The translations under genes were made by a program, and so were the position numbers. Below the pieces are notes generated by a model. It did no database searches. It was not told the DNA's origin and worked only from the letters and a program-made list of their open reading frames with translations. From Notospermus geniculatus (Eukaryota; Nemertea; Pilidiophora; Heteronemertea; Lineidae), in NCBI GenBank assembly GCA_002633025.1, contig NMRB01001247.1, forward strand, positions 97,770 to 161,769: 64,000 nucleotides of DNA, written 5' to 3'. Below are positions 1 through 10,435 of the stretch, piece after piece (positions within the stretch are counted from its first letter, which is position 1; every line of letters starts with the position of its first letter).

Positions 1-1782
1 CTCCCCCCCCCCCCAGCCTGCGCCCCTGATGCGGGTCCGATCACCGGTTGAACTCATCTTCATGTGATGGAGAAACCACTACTATCTTTAGTAACGCATT
101 ATTTCTCCGGACACTCTGGTTTCCTCCTGCTATAATTACTGACTAAAAACCCTTAGCAGCGAATGATACTGGCTTTGGCTCTCATTTCCATTCAATACTT
201 TATCGCCTGGAGATCGTTTTCATAGGTTGATATTGCCATGGGAATAATCCCGGCCATGACGTGGTGCTGGTGGATAAGTCAGTGGTGTTGAAAGCGGTGG
301 TGTTGGCGGCGGACGGGGAAGCGGAGGGAAAAAATGCAGCCTATCCATACTGTCGCAACAAGGCCCCTCTTTCTCTTGTTATAACCCCCAATCCCTCCGC
401 ACGTCCATAAAAACAATTACGCCACCTTTATTGCTGTTAGTGTTACTAATCACGAAACAGACCAAATCTATAATTATTCCGTCCTACACAATAGGGTAAG
501 GCACTGATTTATGGGGGGCAGTGAATTACGTTACACACCCGGGATCTATATATAGAACCCAGGTCGGCATCTCTTCTGAGGATTTTTTGTTCCTGAGCCC
601 GGGTCAGCAGATGTTCAGCGAAATTGATTTAAATTGTCCCGGGCTCGTCCGGGTTGTCTTCTGTGTTCGTGATGTAGTACCGTACCTGGGCCATAATGGG
701 TGCCTCTTTTGATCGTGATACTCTTTGTGCCGTACTGGATATGACCATGATGTTGTGCTTCTTTATTGATTCCTAGGCCATAAAAAGTTTTGGATGGCCT
801 GTATATTCATTGATTGTGACAACATTCCTGGTTGCCATACTGCTAAGTGTCTGTCCCGGTGTTATATCTGCTGGTGTTTTCGTGTGCCAGCATTTCTTTT
901 TAATAGTGTTTGAGGAACACTCTCGTAGAGGTCGACACATCTCTCTCTCTCTCTGTCCTCTACGGCCAAGTCGCAGCTTATTTGTCATACAATGCTAGAG
1001 AAAAACTAAGAGATGGGGAACATTCGAAAACCTACAGACGCGTGTGTCTTTTGTATAGCAATGCTGTTCCTTGGCGACACTGGTTGCGACCGTGTCTGTT
1101 CATTCATCTATCGCGATGTTGTGCCTGGGCCATATTATACTCTTGCGATCAGTTGCCTTCACTCATTATTGTGATGTTGTTCTGAGACCCGTACTGTTTG
1201 CGCCCTCATCAGGGCGTAGACTCAGCTGATAGCAATGAATCAATTCACTCTTACGATGGCCGTCAAGGAACTGTATGTAAGCCTGTTCGAGAAATGAACG
1301 GTTTGGCAAGGCAAAGGACAGCTCAGACACAACGAACTTTCGTTGTTATATTAGGGACTATATCTCTTGTTACACTGAGAATGTCACACGTGGCCAGCAC
1401 ACCAAACCAGTCGTGTGTCTTCATTCACTACGAATGATGCAACCCGATGATGCGAGGCAACTCCTTGCGACGCAATCGTGAAGTGTGGCCAGCTGATCGC
1501 AAGCAGCTGAATGGCACAGTCTTTTACGACTGGGTCGTGATACATGTATCTAGAAAGATTCATGACGTGACCCATGTGACAGACAGGGATCTGTCGATAT
1601 CCTTCCGAGGTGTCAAGTCCCGAGGTATTTAAACTTTATTGTGAAAGAGAAAAAATCTGGCCGTTACATAACTGAATGGTAATACAAAGAACATTTGCAA
1701 AATGTCTTAAATGAAGCAGAAACGCTCAAAATACTGATTAATGAATCGGGTACATATGTTAGCTCAGTGTGTATTTACCACT
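1..1782. other. Unassigned non-coding sequence
   Basis: No recognisable gene, RNA or mobile element. A C-run opens the window. Reading frames are short (under 95 codons) and show no known motif. A CT microsatellite lies near 940-955. Text around 600-1200 has several loosely related GATGTTGTGC phrases, which may be decayed repeat units. Confidence 0.5.
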
Positions 1783-3019
1783 TTAAAACATCACTTTAAG
1801 AGATATTTGCACTCAAAACGAAAAAAGTCAGCAATTTGCCTGATTCTACAGTTGTGTTTGTGAGGACCTCATAGAGGGGCGAAAAGGAAAACTAAACCAA
1901 ATGGTTGGCTGAATTGCCACAATCAGAATAGTAACCAGGCAATTCGATGTGACCACCACAGGATTCAAACCAAGTTCAATACTCAGGCTGTACTGAATTA
2001 ACCTGAGTCAGCCTGAGTACCGACCTTGGCTGTTGGTTTGAATCCTGTGATAACACTGATCAGTGGTCACATTGGTTACATCGACTTACCTGGGCGGACA
2101 TTATTCTGACTAGCATGATACCCATGGCGAGCACATACGCACAGGGTGCACTGCATGTGGTCAGAGGATGGCATAAGGGGTAAAAAAATATAATGGCACC
2201 ATAGGCAGTAAGGGTGACCAAAAATCATGCTGAAGTCATTTAGACTGCCTCTGGAATTTTGCCCGCCGGACATTTACCCTCGTAGGACATATTTGGCCCC
2301 CAGCACATGTCCCCCCAAACATCTACCCCTGACATGCGGCGGCTGAACTTAAGCGGCTAAGCAGCTTTTTAGCCCCCAAAATCTCGGAAGTGAACATGAG
2401 AGGTTCAAACGTCGAGGGGGGGGGGCAGAAATCATGGACAATTGTCCGGAGGAAAGTATTCTGATACCGCCCATGCAATGTAATAATGTGGCGATGAGGC
2501 GATGGCCGAAGACAGGTGTAGGGTGGTTATGCGGCTCACACGGAATTGGTGCGAATGGTGAACTACAATACAAAAAGACGTGATGGCAAATGCGCCGCTC
2601 GATTAGTACAGAAAAACCATTGATTCTGCAAAGCTCGCATCACTTTCTGGCCTAAAAGTAGGGCGAGGACACTCCCCAAATAATAACTAAACATTCCCAA
2701 ACGTTGTTGTTTCTGGTCAATGCGTAGTTTATGAGAACGTGCGTGACAAAGACCCATGTTTGCCCGTTGACCTAATACCTGTACACATTGCTACACTGTA
2801 CACCTGTATATGATGCGATCAACTCCAGTTGGTACGGACCTATTTCAAAATGGAGTCCTTCCATTATAATAAGATTGTGGCAATTCAGCCAACCATTTGG
2901 TCATGTTAGTTTTCCTTTTCGCCCCTCTATGAGGTCCTCACAAACACAACTGTAGAATCAGGCAAATTGTTGACTTATTTTAGATTTGAATGCAAATATC
3001 TCCTAAAGTGATGTTTTAA
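1783..3019. mobile_element. Inverted-repeat element with TTAA flanks
   Basis: Two arms of about 140 bp, at 1787-1925 and 2877-3015, are reverse complements; both contain CCTCATAGAGGGGCGAAAAGG on one strand or the other. The outer ends read AACATCACTTTA and are flanked by TTAA on both sides (1783-1786, 3016-3019), which fits a 4-bp TTAA duplication as made by piggyBac-type transposases. The interior holds no transposase frame, so this would be a non-autonomous element. The piggyBac assignment rests only on TTAA, which is common in AT-rich DNA. Confidence 0.55.
1931..2098. repeat. Imperfect hairpin inside the TTAA element
   Basis: GTAACCAGGCAATTCGATGT at the left pairs with the text ending near 2098, and AGGATTCAAACCAA pairs with TTGGTTTGAATCCT. 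The TTGGTTTGAATCC stretch also resembles a tRNA B-box, but there is no A-box or cloverleaf, so an RNA gene is not called. Confidence 0.45.
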
Positions 3020-3498
3020 CATGTTTAAGATGGTGTTTTCAGCAATAAAAAATAAACACCAAGACTAATATTTGTCTGTATTTTCCTTGTAATTCTTCAA
3101 TCACATCTCATTAACGTATTTGTCCAAAAAAGAAGAGCAAACATACAAAGGTAACCTGTTATCTCAGCGACAAAGGCAGTCGTGTAGGGCAAAATCTTCT
3201 GACTATTAGTAAAATCGTAATATTAATGACGTTGTTACGGTTCTAAACCTAATGATCCTAAGACAGAGAAGAAAAGTGAAAAAGAGAAGAAAATGGATGA
3301 AGAGTACAAACTGCAATATCCACAAAAGGATATATAGCCGATAATAACTGTTTGATCTCGAATAACGTGAGACTCATGAAACTTATAATAAGCCATTGGG
3401 GTGAACGTGTGGAAAATGGTTTAGGATACGTGTGGCTCGCAAAAAAGCGTCTTCCACGCAAGCTATGCGATGGACAGCATAACATAACGTCCCAATCT
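3020..3498. other. Unassigned non-coding sequence
   Basis: AT-rich single-copy-looking sequence with short overlapping frames on both strands and no recognised domain. Confidence 0.4.
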
Positions 3499-3767
3499 TT
3501 GTATCCTTTATACAATTTGATAAACAATTGTGTTATGTATGAAGATAAATCGCGGGAATACAACTTTATAGGAAAATGTCCGATAAAACCGAACGATAGG
3601 CAGAAAAGAAACTAGGCCACTCCGGCCTACCATAATCGTAGACTACACTGCTGGTACTTCTCAGTTCATCTACGCACATTGTACTGCTTGGTTGCCAGTG
3701 ATATTCCACAACTTCTAGTAGGCTAGGACACCGTCCAACACAGGTCGCATTTGGAGTTGATTTTTGG
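3499..3767. repeat. R4 repeat, partial direct copy
   Basis: About 265 bp are repeated almost identically at 4166-4428, including the run containing GTCCGATAAAACCGAACGAT. The same sequence recurs reversed at 53119-53215. At 3768 the copy breaks into a stretch starting ATAAAACCCGGAATGAAACG, which matches the ends of the MITE pair at 57.9-59.3 kb. Confidence 0.75.
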
Positions 3768-4165
3768 TTAGTGATAAAACCCGGAATGAAACGAAACGAA
3801 ATGAAATCATCGAAATGATCGAAATGGGACTCGCAGGGAAATTGGGAATTAACGTAGGCCGAGTTAAATGTCTTTATGTGCAAATGTATGCTTCCGCCTT
3901 GAATTGACGTTTTTTCAACATACCACCCAAAATCAAATTGATGTTTAAGAATCAGAATGCCAAAGAAAATGCCAAATACATGAAAAAGATTTCATCAAAC
4001 TCCATTACTAGATCCATCTTGCGGAGGATCGTTGTACGTTTATTTACCAATGTACTAAGCCGAATGAGACCAAATAGGTAAAGGACTAAAGTGAACGAAC
4101 GAAAACGTAAGGATACGTTCACCATTGTAACCGGTGATGTGATTGGTGAGGAGTAAACGTATATT
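3768..4165. other. Spacer between R4 copies with a MITE-end fragment
   Basis: The first 60 bases carry the GAAATGATCGAAATG microsatellite-like terminus of the 57.9-kb MITE family. The rest shows no gene and no other recognised repeat. Confidence 0.45.
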
Positions 4166-4975
4166 TGTATCCTTTATACAATTTGATAAACAATTGTGTT
4201 ATGTATGAAGATAAATCGCGAGAATACTTTATAGGAAAATGTCCGATAAAACCGAACGATAGGCAGAAAAGAAACTAGGCCACTCCGGCCTACCATAATC
4301 GTAGACTACACTGCTGGTACTTCTCAGTTCATCTACGCCCATTGTACTGCTTGGTTGCCAGTGATATTCCACAACTTCTAGTAGGCTAGGACACCGTCCA
4401 ACACAGGTGGCATTTGGAGTTGATTTTTGTGTACGGTATAGCCAGTGATAGGACTCGCGACTACATTGATGGTAAGCATTGAGTTGACTAGAATGACATA
4501 AAGTCACATATTTCACAGTCATCACTTGGCCTACTTTCTCGCGTGTGGCATATTGGTGCCGTATTCATGTTCATCTCTGATGTGTTTTCCTGTAGGAATT
4601 GCGTGAGGAGTTCACGTTGGTAAAGAGTGGCGGGCCGGGCGCATCAGACGACCTTCGATACCAGGTCTCGTGGGCGAAATCTCTTCCCATGAAACCGACA
4701 CTCGTAACACTAGGCCTACTCGTTGATTCCTTTCAGATGTTTCGCCCATTTCCTGGAGTTGAAAAACGATGCAAACGATGCAGGAAACGATTACGAACAA
4801 GCTTCGGTCGCGAAAGTCATTCACTCGAATGCTCGAATGCAGACAACTGGAGGTGTCATCAAGTGAAGATGAAGTAATCTGCCTCGCATTTGGAGTTGAT
4901 TTAGTGTGTACGGTATAGCCAGTCATGCCAGTGATAGGACTCGCGACTAAATTGATGGTTAGCATTGAGTTTGTT
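4166..4975. repeat. R4 repeat, longest contiguous copy
   Basis: Contains the 265-bp block seen at 3499. A 75-bp segment (GTGTACGGTATAGCCAGTG to the GCATTGAG end) occurs twice, at 4406-4483 and 4888-4970. The whole unit recurs in reverse at 49180-53215, where three later insertions split it. One difference is diagnostic: here the sequence has CACTAGGCCTACTCG (near 4709-4723), while the 49.4-kb copy lacks the six bases GGCCTA. The frames of 92 and 117 codons seen here look like accidental openness in a repeat rather than genes. Confidence 0.75.
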
Positions 4976-5223
4976 GGAGAGAGTTAATAGCTTGACGACA
5001 GCTTCCGAAGATATTTATGAAAAGGTGAGCAACCTTTGGTAATAAATGTTGAAGTTGACATCTCTTCGTTGACTACCCATGATTTGCATAATGCATGCAG
5101 GAACGCCCCCATGAATTAATCCGCTCGACCACGTACAGCTCGATCTTCGAACTGTTGCAGATGAAAAATTTGTTTTAGGCCTACTTTTATCTTAGTTTAG
5201 CATTTAGTGGCATTTATTGTGCT
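4976..5223 (+). other. Leader region upstream of gypsy gag
   Basis: This should hold the 5' LTR end and primer-binding site of the gypsy element. I find no similarity to the probable 3' LTR at 15444-15736 and no TGG-starting primer-binding site I trust. The 5' end of the element therefore appears lost or replaced. Confidence 0.4.
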
Positions 5224-6122
5224 ATGGAAGGGATGATTAGGGCAGAAAGAAGCAGATCAGCCCCTTTTCTTGACGGTCGGGCAGACCGGGACTTCTCGTC
5301 AGACTACATGTATGTAAATGTCATTTCTGCAGCGCAGAATTTGCTTGTTGTGGGTGAACAACCACCTGGTGATCAGCGTAGGCCTAATAATAGTGTGAGA
5401 TATGATAAAGGAAATAGAAATAAGGAGGGTACACATGTTGGCAAAGAGCCAAGACAATTTGATTGTGATCCGGAAAGGATTGCGTTTGCAGAACATGCTC
5501 GTCCTCTGCCGCGAGGCAGGTCTTCAGCACGTGCGTCAACGTCAGCTGGTCATGCCGATTATGCAAATTATGTAAACAATGATGCAGGACATGCATTCAG
5601 GAACAGACCGCATAAGTTAGACTTGGTAGGCCTAGTTGCTAGGAAACCGCACATGATTCCAGAGAAATACACGGGCGAAACCTCGTGGTTAGACTATAAA
5701 CATCATTTTGAGGCAGTGGCCAAGATAAATGGTTGGGTTAATGAGGAAAAGGTGCAATACCTTATCGCATGTCTCAGGAGTCAGGCGCAGAAAGTGCTTG
5801 CCGACTTACCTGAAGGGTAAATTGAGAACTATGACAGCATTGTCAATGTGTTGAGTCGCAGGTTTGGTCATCAACACCGTCCTGAATTACATCTGACAGA
5901 GCTGAGAAGCAAAACCAGGGGGTCAAATGAAACTCTCGGAGAATTAGGGCAGTCAGTTAGGCGTCTTACTAACTTAGCTTACCGTGGGATGTCTCCTGAA
6001 CAAAGAGACATGTTGGCAATAAATCATTTTTCTGATGCAATAGGGGATCAGGACATCAGAATGAGGCTTTTTCAGGCCAAACCTGAGATTGAGAATTTAG
6101 AAGAGGCAGTTATTGTTGCCTA
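5224..6122 (+). pseudogene. gag: Ty3/gypsy gag, N-terminal and capsid part, broken
   Basis: Gag packages element RNA. The frame opens at the ATG at 5224 and runs to a TAA at 5818-5820, then continues in the same frame to 6122, so one nonsense codon interrupts it. Capsid-like features are the segment starting IPEKYTGETSWLDYKHHFEA, then LRSQAQKVLADLPEG, and after the stop LSRRFGHQHRPELHLTELRS. This is the spacing seen in gypsy-type gag proteins. A 145-bp MITE sits at the 3' end of this piece. A TAGGCCTA hexamer at 5625-5632 encodes an in-frame Gly-Leu, so it may be a recent in-frame gain. Confidence 0.8.
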
Positions 6123-6267
6123 AAGCTGCATTTAGCTGACACGCGGAATGCGGTATAGGGCCGCGGAATCCCCGGCGGAATCGATTTGTTGTATGCGAAG
6201 TGCATTGAACTTTCCGCTTACCGCGTTCCGCATTTCCGCATACCGCGTGCAGCTAAATCCAGCTTTA
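6121..6267. mobile_element. 145-bp MITE in gag, TA target duplication
   Basis: Ends AAGCTGCATTTAGCTG and CAGCTAAATCCAGCTT are inverted repeats, flanked by TA on both sides (6121-6122 and 6266-6267). Sub-terminal CGCGGAATGCGGTAT also repeats in inverted form. This is the structure of a Tc1/mariner-type MITE. It has no coding capacity and interrupts the gag frame, which resumes around 6268. Confidence 0.75.
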
Positions 6268-6815
6268 CAGGTAGAAGTCTTCAAGAAAGTTGAGTCTCAG
6301 AGGTCAGGTTCTGTGAACAACAGAAAGTTGCCAATAGGAGCTGTCAGCGAGTTGACCACTAGGTGTCACTAGGGCCCAATTCAATGCATCTAGCGGACCC
6401 AGTCATTATCAATCGAGCAGCGATCATAATAGATTTCCTGTACATTTGGTCCGCTAAGACTGTGCTGCCATCTGTTAGCAATATGCGCGGCTGACTGCTC
6501 CTATTAGAGTTGTCGCCTGATCACGGACATTTCCCGATTCTCACAGTTCCGTGGTTTAGGGACAATGATCTCACTATAAGGCCGTTCACTTCGGCCGAGT
6601 GTGACGAGAGGTTGACCAATCTACGACATGTCGCGTTTCATGGTTCATTACAGTGTTTTGCGGTTGAAGGTCTTTCTCAGGCCAAGCAAAGTGCACATAC
6701 GAGTGAATAGGCGTTTGTCCCACGTTATCGAACAGTGCCAGGAGCGTTCCAGCTATTGTTTGGCGAAATCCAAGGGGCAGCTGGAAACCAACCTCAGCTA
6801 CCAAGGTAAGCAATC
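6268..6815 (+). pseudogene. gag: Degenerate gag segment or inserted DNA
   Basis: About 100 bases after the MITE read as a gag-like continuation (VEVFKKVESQRSG) up to a stop near 6372. From there to 6815 no frame shows gag features and several stops intervene. This part may be badly decayed gag or foreign sequence. I recognise no transposon ends in it. Confidence 0.45.
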
Positions 6816-7085
6816 ATGATTTCGCACGCCTATAGCCATGAGGCCATGGATAGGAATAGCTTTAGTAGAAATAGAAATGAAAACAAAAATGGTAATTCTG
6901 GTACCAATGGCGACTTCAAGAAATACAAGGGCAACATGAATAATGGTGCTCAAAATTCCAAAGGGGATGGTAAAGATAAGAAACCCCTCGTGTGTTACGG
7001 TTGTGGTCATTTCAAGAGAGACTGCCCTGCTCTGACATGTCTGAAGAAGAGTGTGAGCGAGTCCAAACCCAGGAAAATTTGGTGA
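6816..7085 (+). pseudogene. gag: Ty3/gypsy nucleocapsid with shortened zinc knuckle
   Basis: The frame is Asn/Lys/Arg-rich, as in nucleocapsid linkers, and carries a knuckle-like CYGCGHFKRDC at 6993-7025. The usual spacing is Cys-X2-Cys-X4-His-X4-Cys. Here only one residue separates the second Cys from His, so three codons appear to be missing. RNA and zinc binding would probably be lost. Confidence 0.7.
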
Positions 7086-7253
7086 ACGAGTCTTAGGTAA
7101 TGGTGAGGAACCATTGTCTACAGACAAATCTATTCTGTTGACTATTCCGGACAGGAAGTCCTTGTTGAATTGCACTGTAGGTAATGTTCCTGAAATGGAA
7201 GATACTGGTGGTCAGGTACATGTAGTTAAGACAGTGTTTGGCCTAATGAGACT
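7086..7253 (+). pseudogene. gag-pol linker remnant
   Basis: Short region between the knuckle and the protease frame, with stops in all forward frames. No motif recognised. Confidence 0.4.
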
Positions 7254-7838
7254 ATGTCAGATTCTGATTCTGAATTGATAGCTACAGGTGAAGCTGCTGA
7301 AACAATGCCAAACTCTTCTATGGAAGGTGAAAAACCTGTGGTTAATGAAACTAAGGAACTGGCTTGTGATGGGAGTGGTGAACAGAAAGAAAAATGTCAA
7401 AAACCTAAGGTGTTATCTACATATTTCTCTGACTCTCCAGAAAGTGGACTGTATGCCAGAGGAAATATTAATGGTGTCTCAGTAAATGTTCTTATTGATA
7501 CGGGTTCTTGTGCAACTCTGATAACTCCTCAGATTTTTGAAAGCATTCCTGAAGAAGTTAGGCCCATTCTGGAACCATGTTACTCAACTTTTTATGTTAT
7601 GAATGACCAACCTCTCAGACCCCTAGGACAAGCACAGCTAGAGATCCAGCTGTACTCAGCTTCAGTACCTTTGACTGTGATTGTAGCAGATGTTACTAGT
7701 GATGCGATCATTGGTATGGATTTCCTGTGCAAAACAGGGTGTACTTCAGATCTTAAGAACAAGGCTTTGAATTTTGATAATGAATTGTCAGGTGCAATAC
7801 CGAGGGTAAGAAACCCAAGTGTTGTAGGGTTACTGTAG
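7254..7838 (+). CDS. pol: Ty3/gypsy aspartic protease domain
   Basis: The first 70 residues are acidic and of low complexity. The protease core follows: VLIDTGSCATLIT, with the catalytic DTG codons at 7497-7505 (residue 82 onward), and later AIIGMDFLCKTG, the flap and ILG-type motif of retropepsins. A retropepsin of this kind cleaves the Gag-Pol polyprotein. The frame stops at 7836-7838, and the next conserved text (TTTIPPGHEM) lies in another frame. The core motifs are intact, making this the least damaged domain in the element. Confidence 0.85.
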   Translation: MSDSDSELIATGEAAETMPNSSMEGEKPVVNETKELACDGSGEQKEKCQKPKVLSTYFSDSPESGLYARGNINGVSVNVLIDTGSCATLITPQIFESIPEEVRPILEPCYSTFYVMNDQPLRPLGQAQLEIQLYSASVPLTVIVADVTSDAIIGMDFLCKTGCTSDLKNKALNFDNELSGAIPRVRNPSVVGLL

Positions 7839-7840
7839 GT

Positions 7841-8108
7841 GTGACTACTACCATACCTCCAGGTCATGAAATGTTGGTACCTGGTCTGCCTGTTTTTCAG
7901 GGTAGAAATACCCAAGGTTTGGGACTTGTAGAGTGCGCTTATAAGTCCACGACCATGTGTGGCAAGGGTCTTATGGTTGCCAGAAGTGTTGTGGATCTAG
8001 GGCAGAAGCAATCCCCCTTGAGGATAATGAATCCTTATTCTGAACCCGTTGTAGTCTATAAAGGTACAACTGCTGGTTTGGCTCAGCCGGTGAGTAACCT
8101 GCGGCTGG
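7841..8108 (+). pseudogene. pol: Protease-RT linker of gypsy pol
   Basis: Reads IPPGHEMLVPGLPVFQG, later GLMVARSVVDLG and NPYSEPVVVYKGTTAGLAQP. This is the typical region between protease and reverse transcriptase in gypsy elements. It then passes directly, within a few bases of 8100, into the far C-terminal end of the RT. Confidence 0.75.
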
Positions 8109-8280
8109 TTGGGCCATGTAGTTTCAGAGAATGGTATCCATACTGATGCTGCGAAAGTGAAGGTATAGGGAGTGGAAAACTCCTACCACGCCTACTGAGG
8201 TGCGCTCTTTTGTAGGACTAGTTTCTTATTAGACGGTTTATTTAAGGTTTTGGGTCCATTGCCAGACCACTGTATAGGTC
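8109..8280 (+). pseudogene. pol: RT C-terminal tail, catalytic core deleted
   Basis: The first phrase is GHVVSENGIHTDAAKVKV, the end of the RT palm/thumb. A frameshift leads to REWKTPTTPTEVRSFVGL, the RT-RNase H connection, and a second one to GFGSIARPLYR. The fingers and palm, including the YxDD catalytic motif that should lie between the linker and this tail, are absent. At least two frameshifts and a stop break what remains. Confidence 0.8.
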
Positions 8281-8777
8281 ATGTGTAGGTTGACTGAGGA
8301 AGGACAACCTTCTATTTGGGACAGCGATTGTGAAATTGCCTTCAATACTCTGAAGCAGAAGCTTTGTGAAGCTCCAGTGCTAGCTTTTCCCAATTGTACT
8401 GATACTTTCATTCTAGACACTGATGCCTCAGCTTTTGGCATAGGTGGAGTACTCTCTCAGATTCAGGGTGGGGAGGAAAAAGTCATTGCTTATGGGAGTA
8501 GATCCATCTCAAAGTGTGAAAGGAATTATTGTGTTACTAGGAGGGAGTTACTCGCGGTGGTGTACTTTGTCAAGCATTTTAGGCATTACTTGTATGGAAG
8601 AGAATTCACTATTAGATCACACCACAAAGCCTTGAAGTGGTTCATCAATACCAAGGCTCCTTTAGAAGGCCAGACAGCCAGGTGGCTCACTACCTTATCC
8701 ATGTTTAAGATTAACTTGGAGTACAGACTGGGGGGAGGGGGGGGACATTCCAATGCTGATGCCCTGTCGAGAGGACC
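8281..8777 (+). CDS. pol: Ty3/gypsy RNase H domain, one catalytic Asp changed
   Basis: RNase H degrades RNA in the RNA-DNA hybrid. Motifs in order: FILDTDASAFGIGGVLSQ (first Asp), RNYCVTRRELLAVV (Glu), FTIRSHHKALKWF, and HSNADALSR (last Asp). The third motif normally reads Thr/Ser-Asp-His. Here the codon at 8620-8622 is CAC (His), so a metal-binding Asp is missing. A G-run near 8732-8743 expands a glycine stretch before the last motif, and the frame then drifts out of phase with the integrase frame. Confidence 0.8.
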
Positions 8778-9612
8778 TTGTGCGCAGCGCACGCGCATCC
8801 CATGGGTTTTGATGAGAATGCCGACGATTCTGAAATGTTGAAAAACATGGATGAAGCGCCTGCGCCAGAACCAGAAGAAGATGGAGCCAGATTGGATATT
8901 AGGGCGATGCAAGCCAGGCAGAAGGATGTTGGATTGGATAGCAGAGACAGGGTGACAGCAGAAAATGCTGTCAGGAATGAAGATTGTTTGGAAGAAGGCA
9001 GATCAGACAGTGAAGACGCTGTAGACTCGCCACCGGTTATCGAGGGCTGGAATATTGAAGACGTTAAGTCAGGACAAAGAGAGGATTCTGAAATTGGTTG
9101 GGTAATCTCCGCAAAGGAGAAGGGGTTAGGTCAGCCAAGGTGGGAGGAGGTGTCAGAGAGGAATCTAGCCTCTAAACACTATTGGGCGCATTGGGACAGA
9201 TTATTTTTGAGAGAAGGAGTTTTGTGTAGAAGATGGGAGTCTGATGACGGTTTGTCCATCAGGTGGCAAATTAATATTCCGCATAGGTTGAGGAAACCTA
9301 TTTTCCATAAACTTCATGATGAACCTACTGGAGGTCACCTGGGTAGTGCCAAGGTGCTACCCAAACTCAGATTAACATATCATTGGTATGGTATGTCCAC
9401 TGATGTTAGGACTTGGGTCGCTCAGTGCGACATTTGCGCCAGTTGGAAAATGCCACCCAGAAAAAATAGAGCCAAGGTAAAACAGTATAGAGAGGGAGAG
9501 CCTATGGAGAGGATGGCTTCAGGTATTCTGGGCCCCTTACCTCTCACTAATGCGGGGAATAAATACATTTTGGTAGTGGCAGACTACTTTACGCGCTGTA
9601 CTGAGGCCTATT
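8778..9612 (+). CDS. pol: Gypsy pol linker plus integrase N-terminal part
   Basis: An acidic linker (residues 10-95) precedes the integrase. The zinc-binding HHCC domain is visible as FHKLHDEPTGGHLGSAK and WVAQCDICASWK. The start of the catalytic core follows as MASGILGPLPLT then ILVVADYFTRCTEAY. In gypsy integrases the residue before ILGPLP is the first catalytic Asp; here its codon (9522-9524) is GGT, Gly. The frame is lost at 9611-9612, where one extra T shifts translation. Confidence 0.85.
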
Positions 9613-10050
9613 CCAGACATGGAAGCTGCTACAGTGGCAGAAAAAATTGTTGCTGAATTTATTTGTAGGTTTGGTGCACCTACGTTATGCCATAGTGACC
9701 AAGAGTCACAGTATCAGTCGTCCCTGTACAAGGAGACATGCAAGTTATTGGGTGTGCACCAAACTCGCACAACCCCTTTACATCCTCAGTCTGATGGTTT
9801 GGCAGAAAGGTTCAATTCTACTCTTTTGTCTATGCTGTCAACCTTGGTTTCTGACAACCAATCAGATTGGGATACTTACCTACCATTTGTAATGATGGCA
9901 CACAGGTCTGGTGTTCAAGAAACTGCTCAGGAAATTCCTAAAACGCTTATGTTAGGAAGGGAGGTGAAGCTTCCACTTGATTTGTATGTAGTACATTTTG
10001 ACAGACTTAAAACATACCAATACAAGGCGAGCCAGGAAAAAGCTGGATAA
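9613..10050 (+). CDS. pol: Gypsy integrase C-terminal part
   Basis: Continues the integrase after the frameshift. HSDQESQYQSS carries the second catalytic Asp and SDGLAERFNSTL the Glu, separated by exactly 35 residues as expected for a DD35E enzyme. MLGREVKLPLDLY and HFDRLKTYQ mark the C-terminal region, with some residues missing between them. Coding similarity ends near 10050, where an inverted-repeat element begins. Confidence 0.85.
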   Translation, partial: PDMEAATVAEKIVAEFICRFGAPTLCHSDQESQYQSSLYKETCKLLGVHQTRTTPLHPQSDGLAERFNSTLLSMLSTLVSDNQSDWDTYLPFVMMAHRSGVQETAQEIPKTLMLGREVKLPLDLYVVHFDRLKTYQYKASQEKAG

Positions 10051-10051
10051 T

Positions 10052-10430
10052 GGGATACCCGCGTGACAAACTTTGCTACGCGGTGGCGGTGCGAGCGATT
10101 GACCCGTCGCAACGTCATTGACGTCATTTTAGGTGCTGACGTTGCGTCATGAAAAAGTGATCTGTACATTCAAGCTGTACATTCTTCTACAGGAATAATG
10201 AGACAAAAACGTTGCTTTTATCGCCAATCTATCTCCTCATTTTAAGGAAAAAAGCAAGGAGATTAAAGAAATTTTCATCAGCTACAGAATGATGTAAAGT
10301 TTACTGTCAGGCGACCAACAGAAACAGGTTATTTTCACACCAGAAATAAATGGAAATAACGTTAGAAAAAAGAAACTTCGGGTACATCGCTCGCAGCGCC
10401 GCGTCGTGACGTTAGTTCCGCGGGTACCTC
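10052..10430. mobile_element. MITE with GATACCCGCG-type ends
   Basis: The left end GGGATACCCGCG and the right end CGCGGGTACCTC are near-inverted repeats. CTACGCGGTGGCGGTGCGAGCGAT pairs internally with the text near 10388-10410. It is about 379 bp and non-coding, and I see no convincing target duplication. It follows the integrase and abuts an HLE copy. Confidence 0.55.
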
Positions 10431-10435
10431 ATTGA

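Noticed and set aside
2030-2060. tRNA or SINE promoter (B-box-like TTGGTTTGAATCC)
   Set aside because: No A-box, no cloverleaf and no tail; it is part of an inverted repeat.
4599-4965. Protein-coding gene in R4 (frames of 92 and 117 codons)
   Set aside because: The second copy at 49.2-49.5 kb breaks the frame by indels and shows no codon-level conservation.
4976-5223. 5' LTR of the gypsy element
   Set aside because: No similarity to the probable 3' LTR and no primer-binding site I could support.
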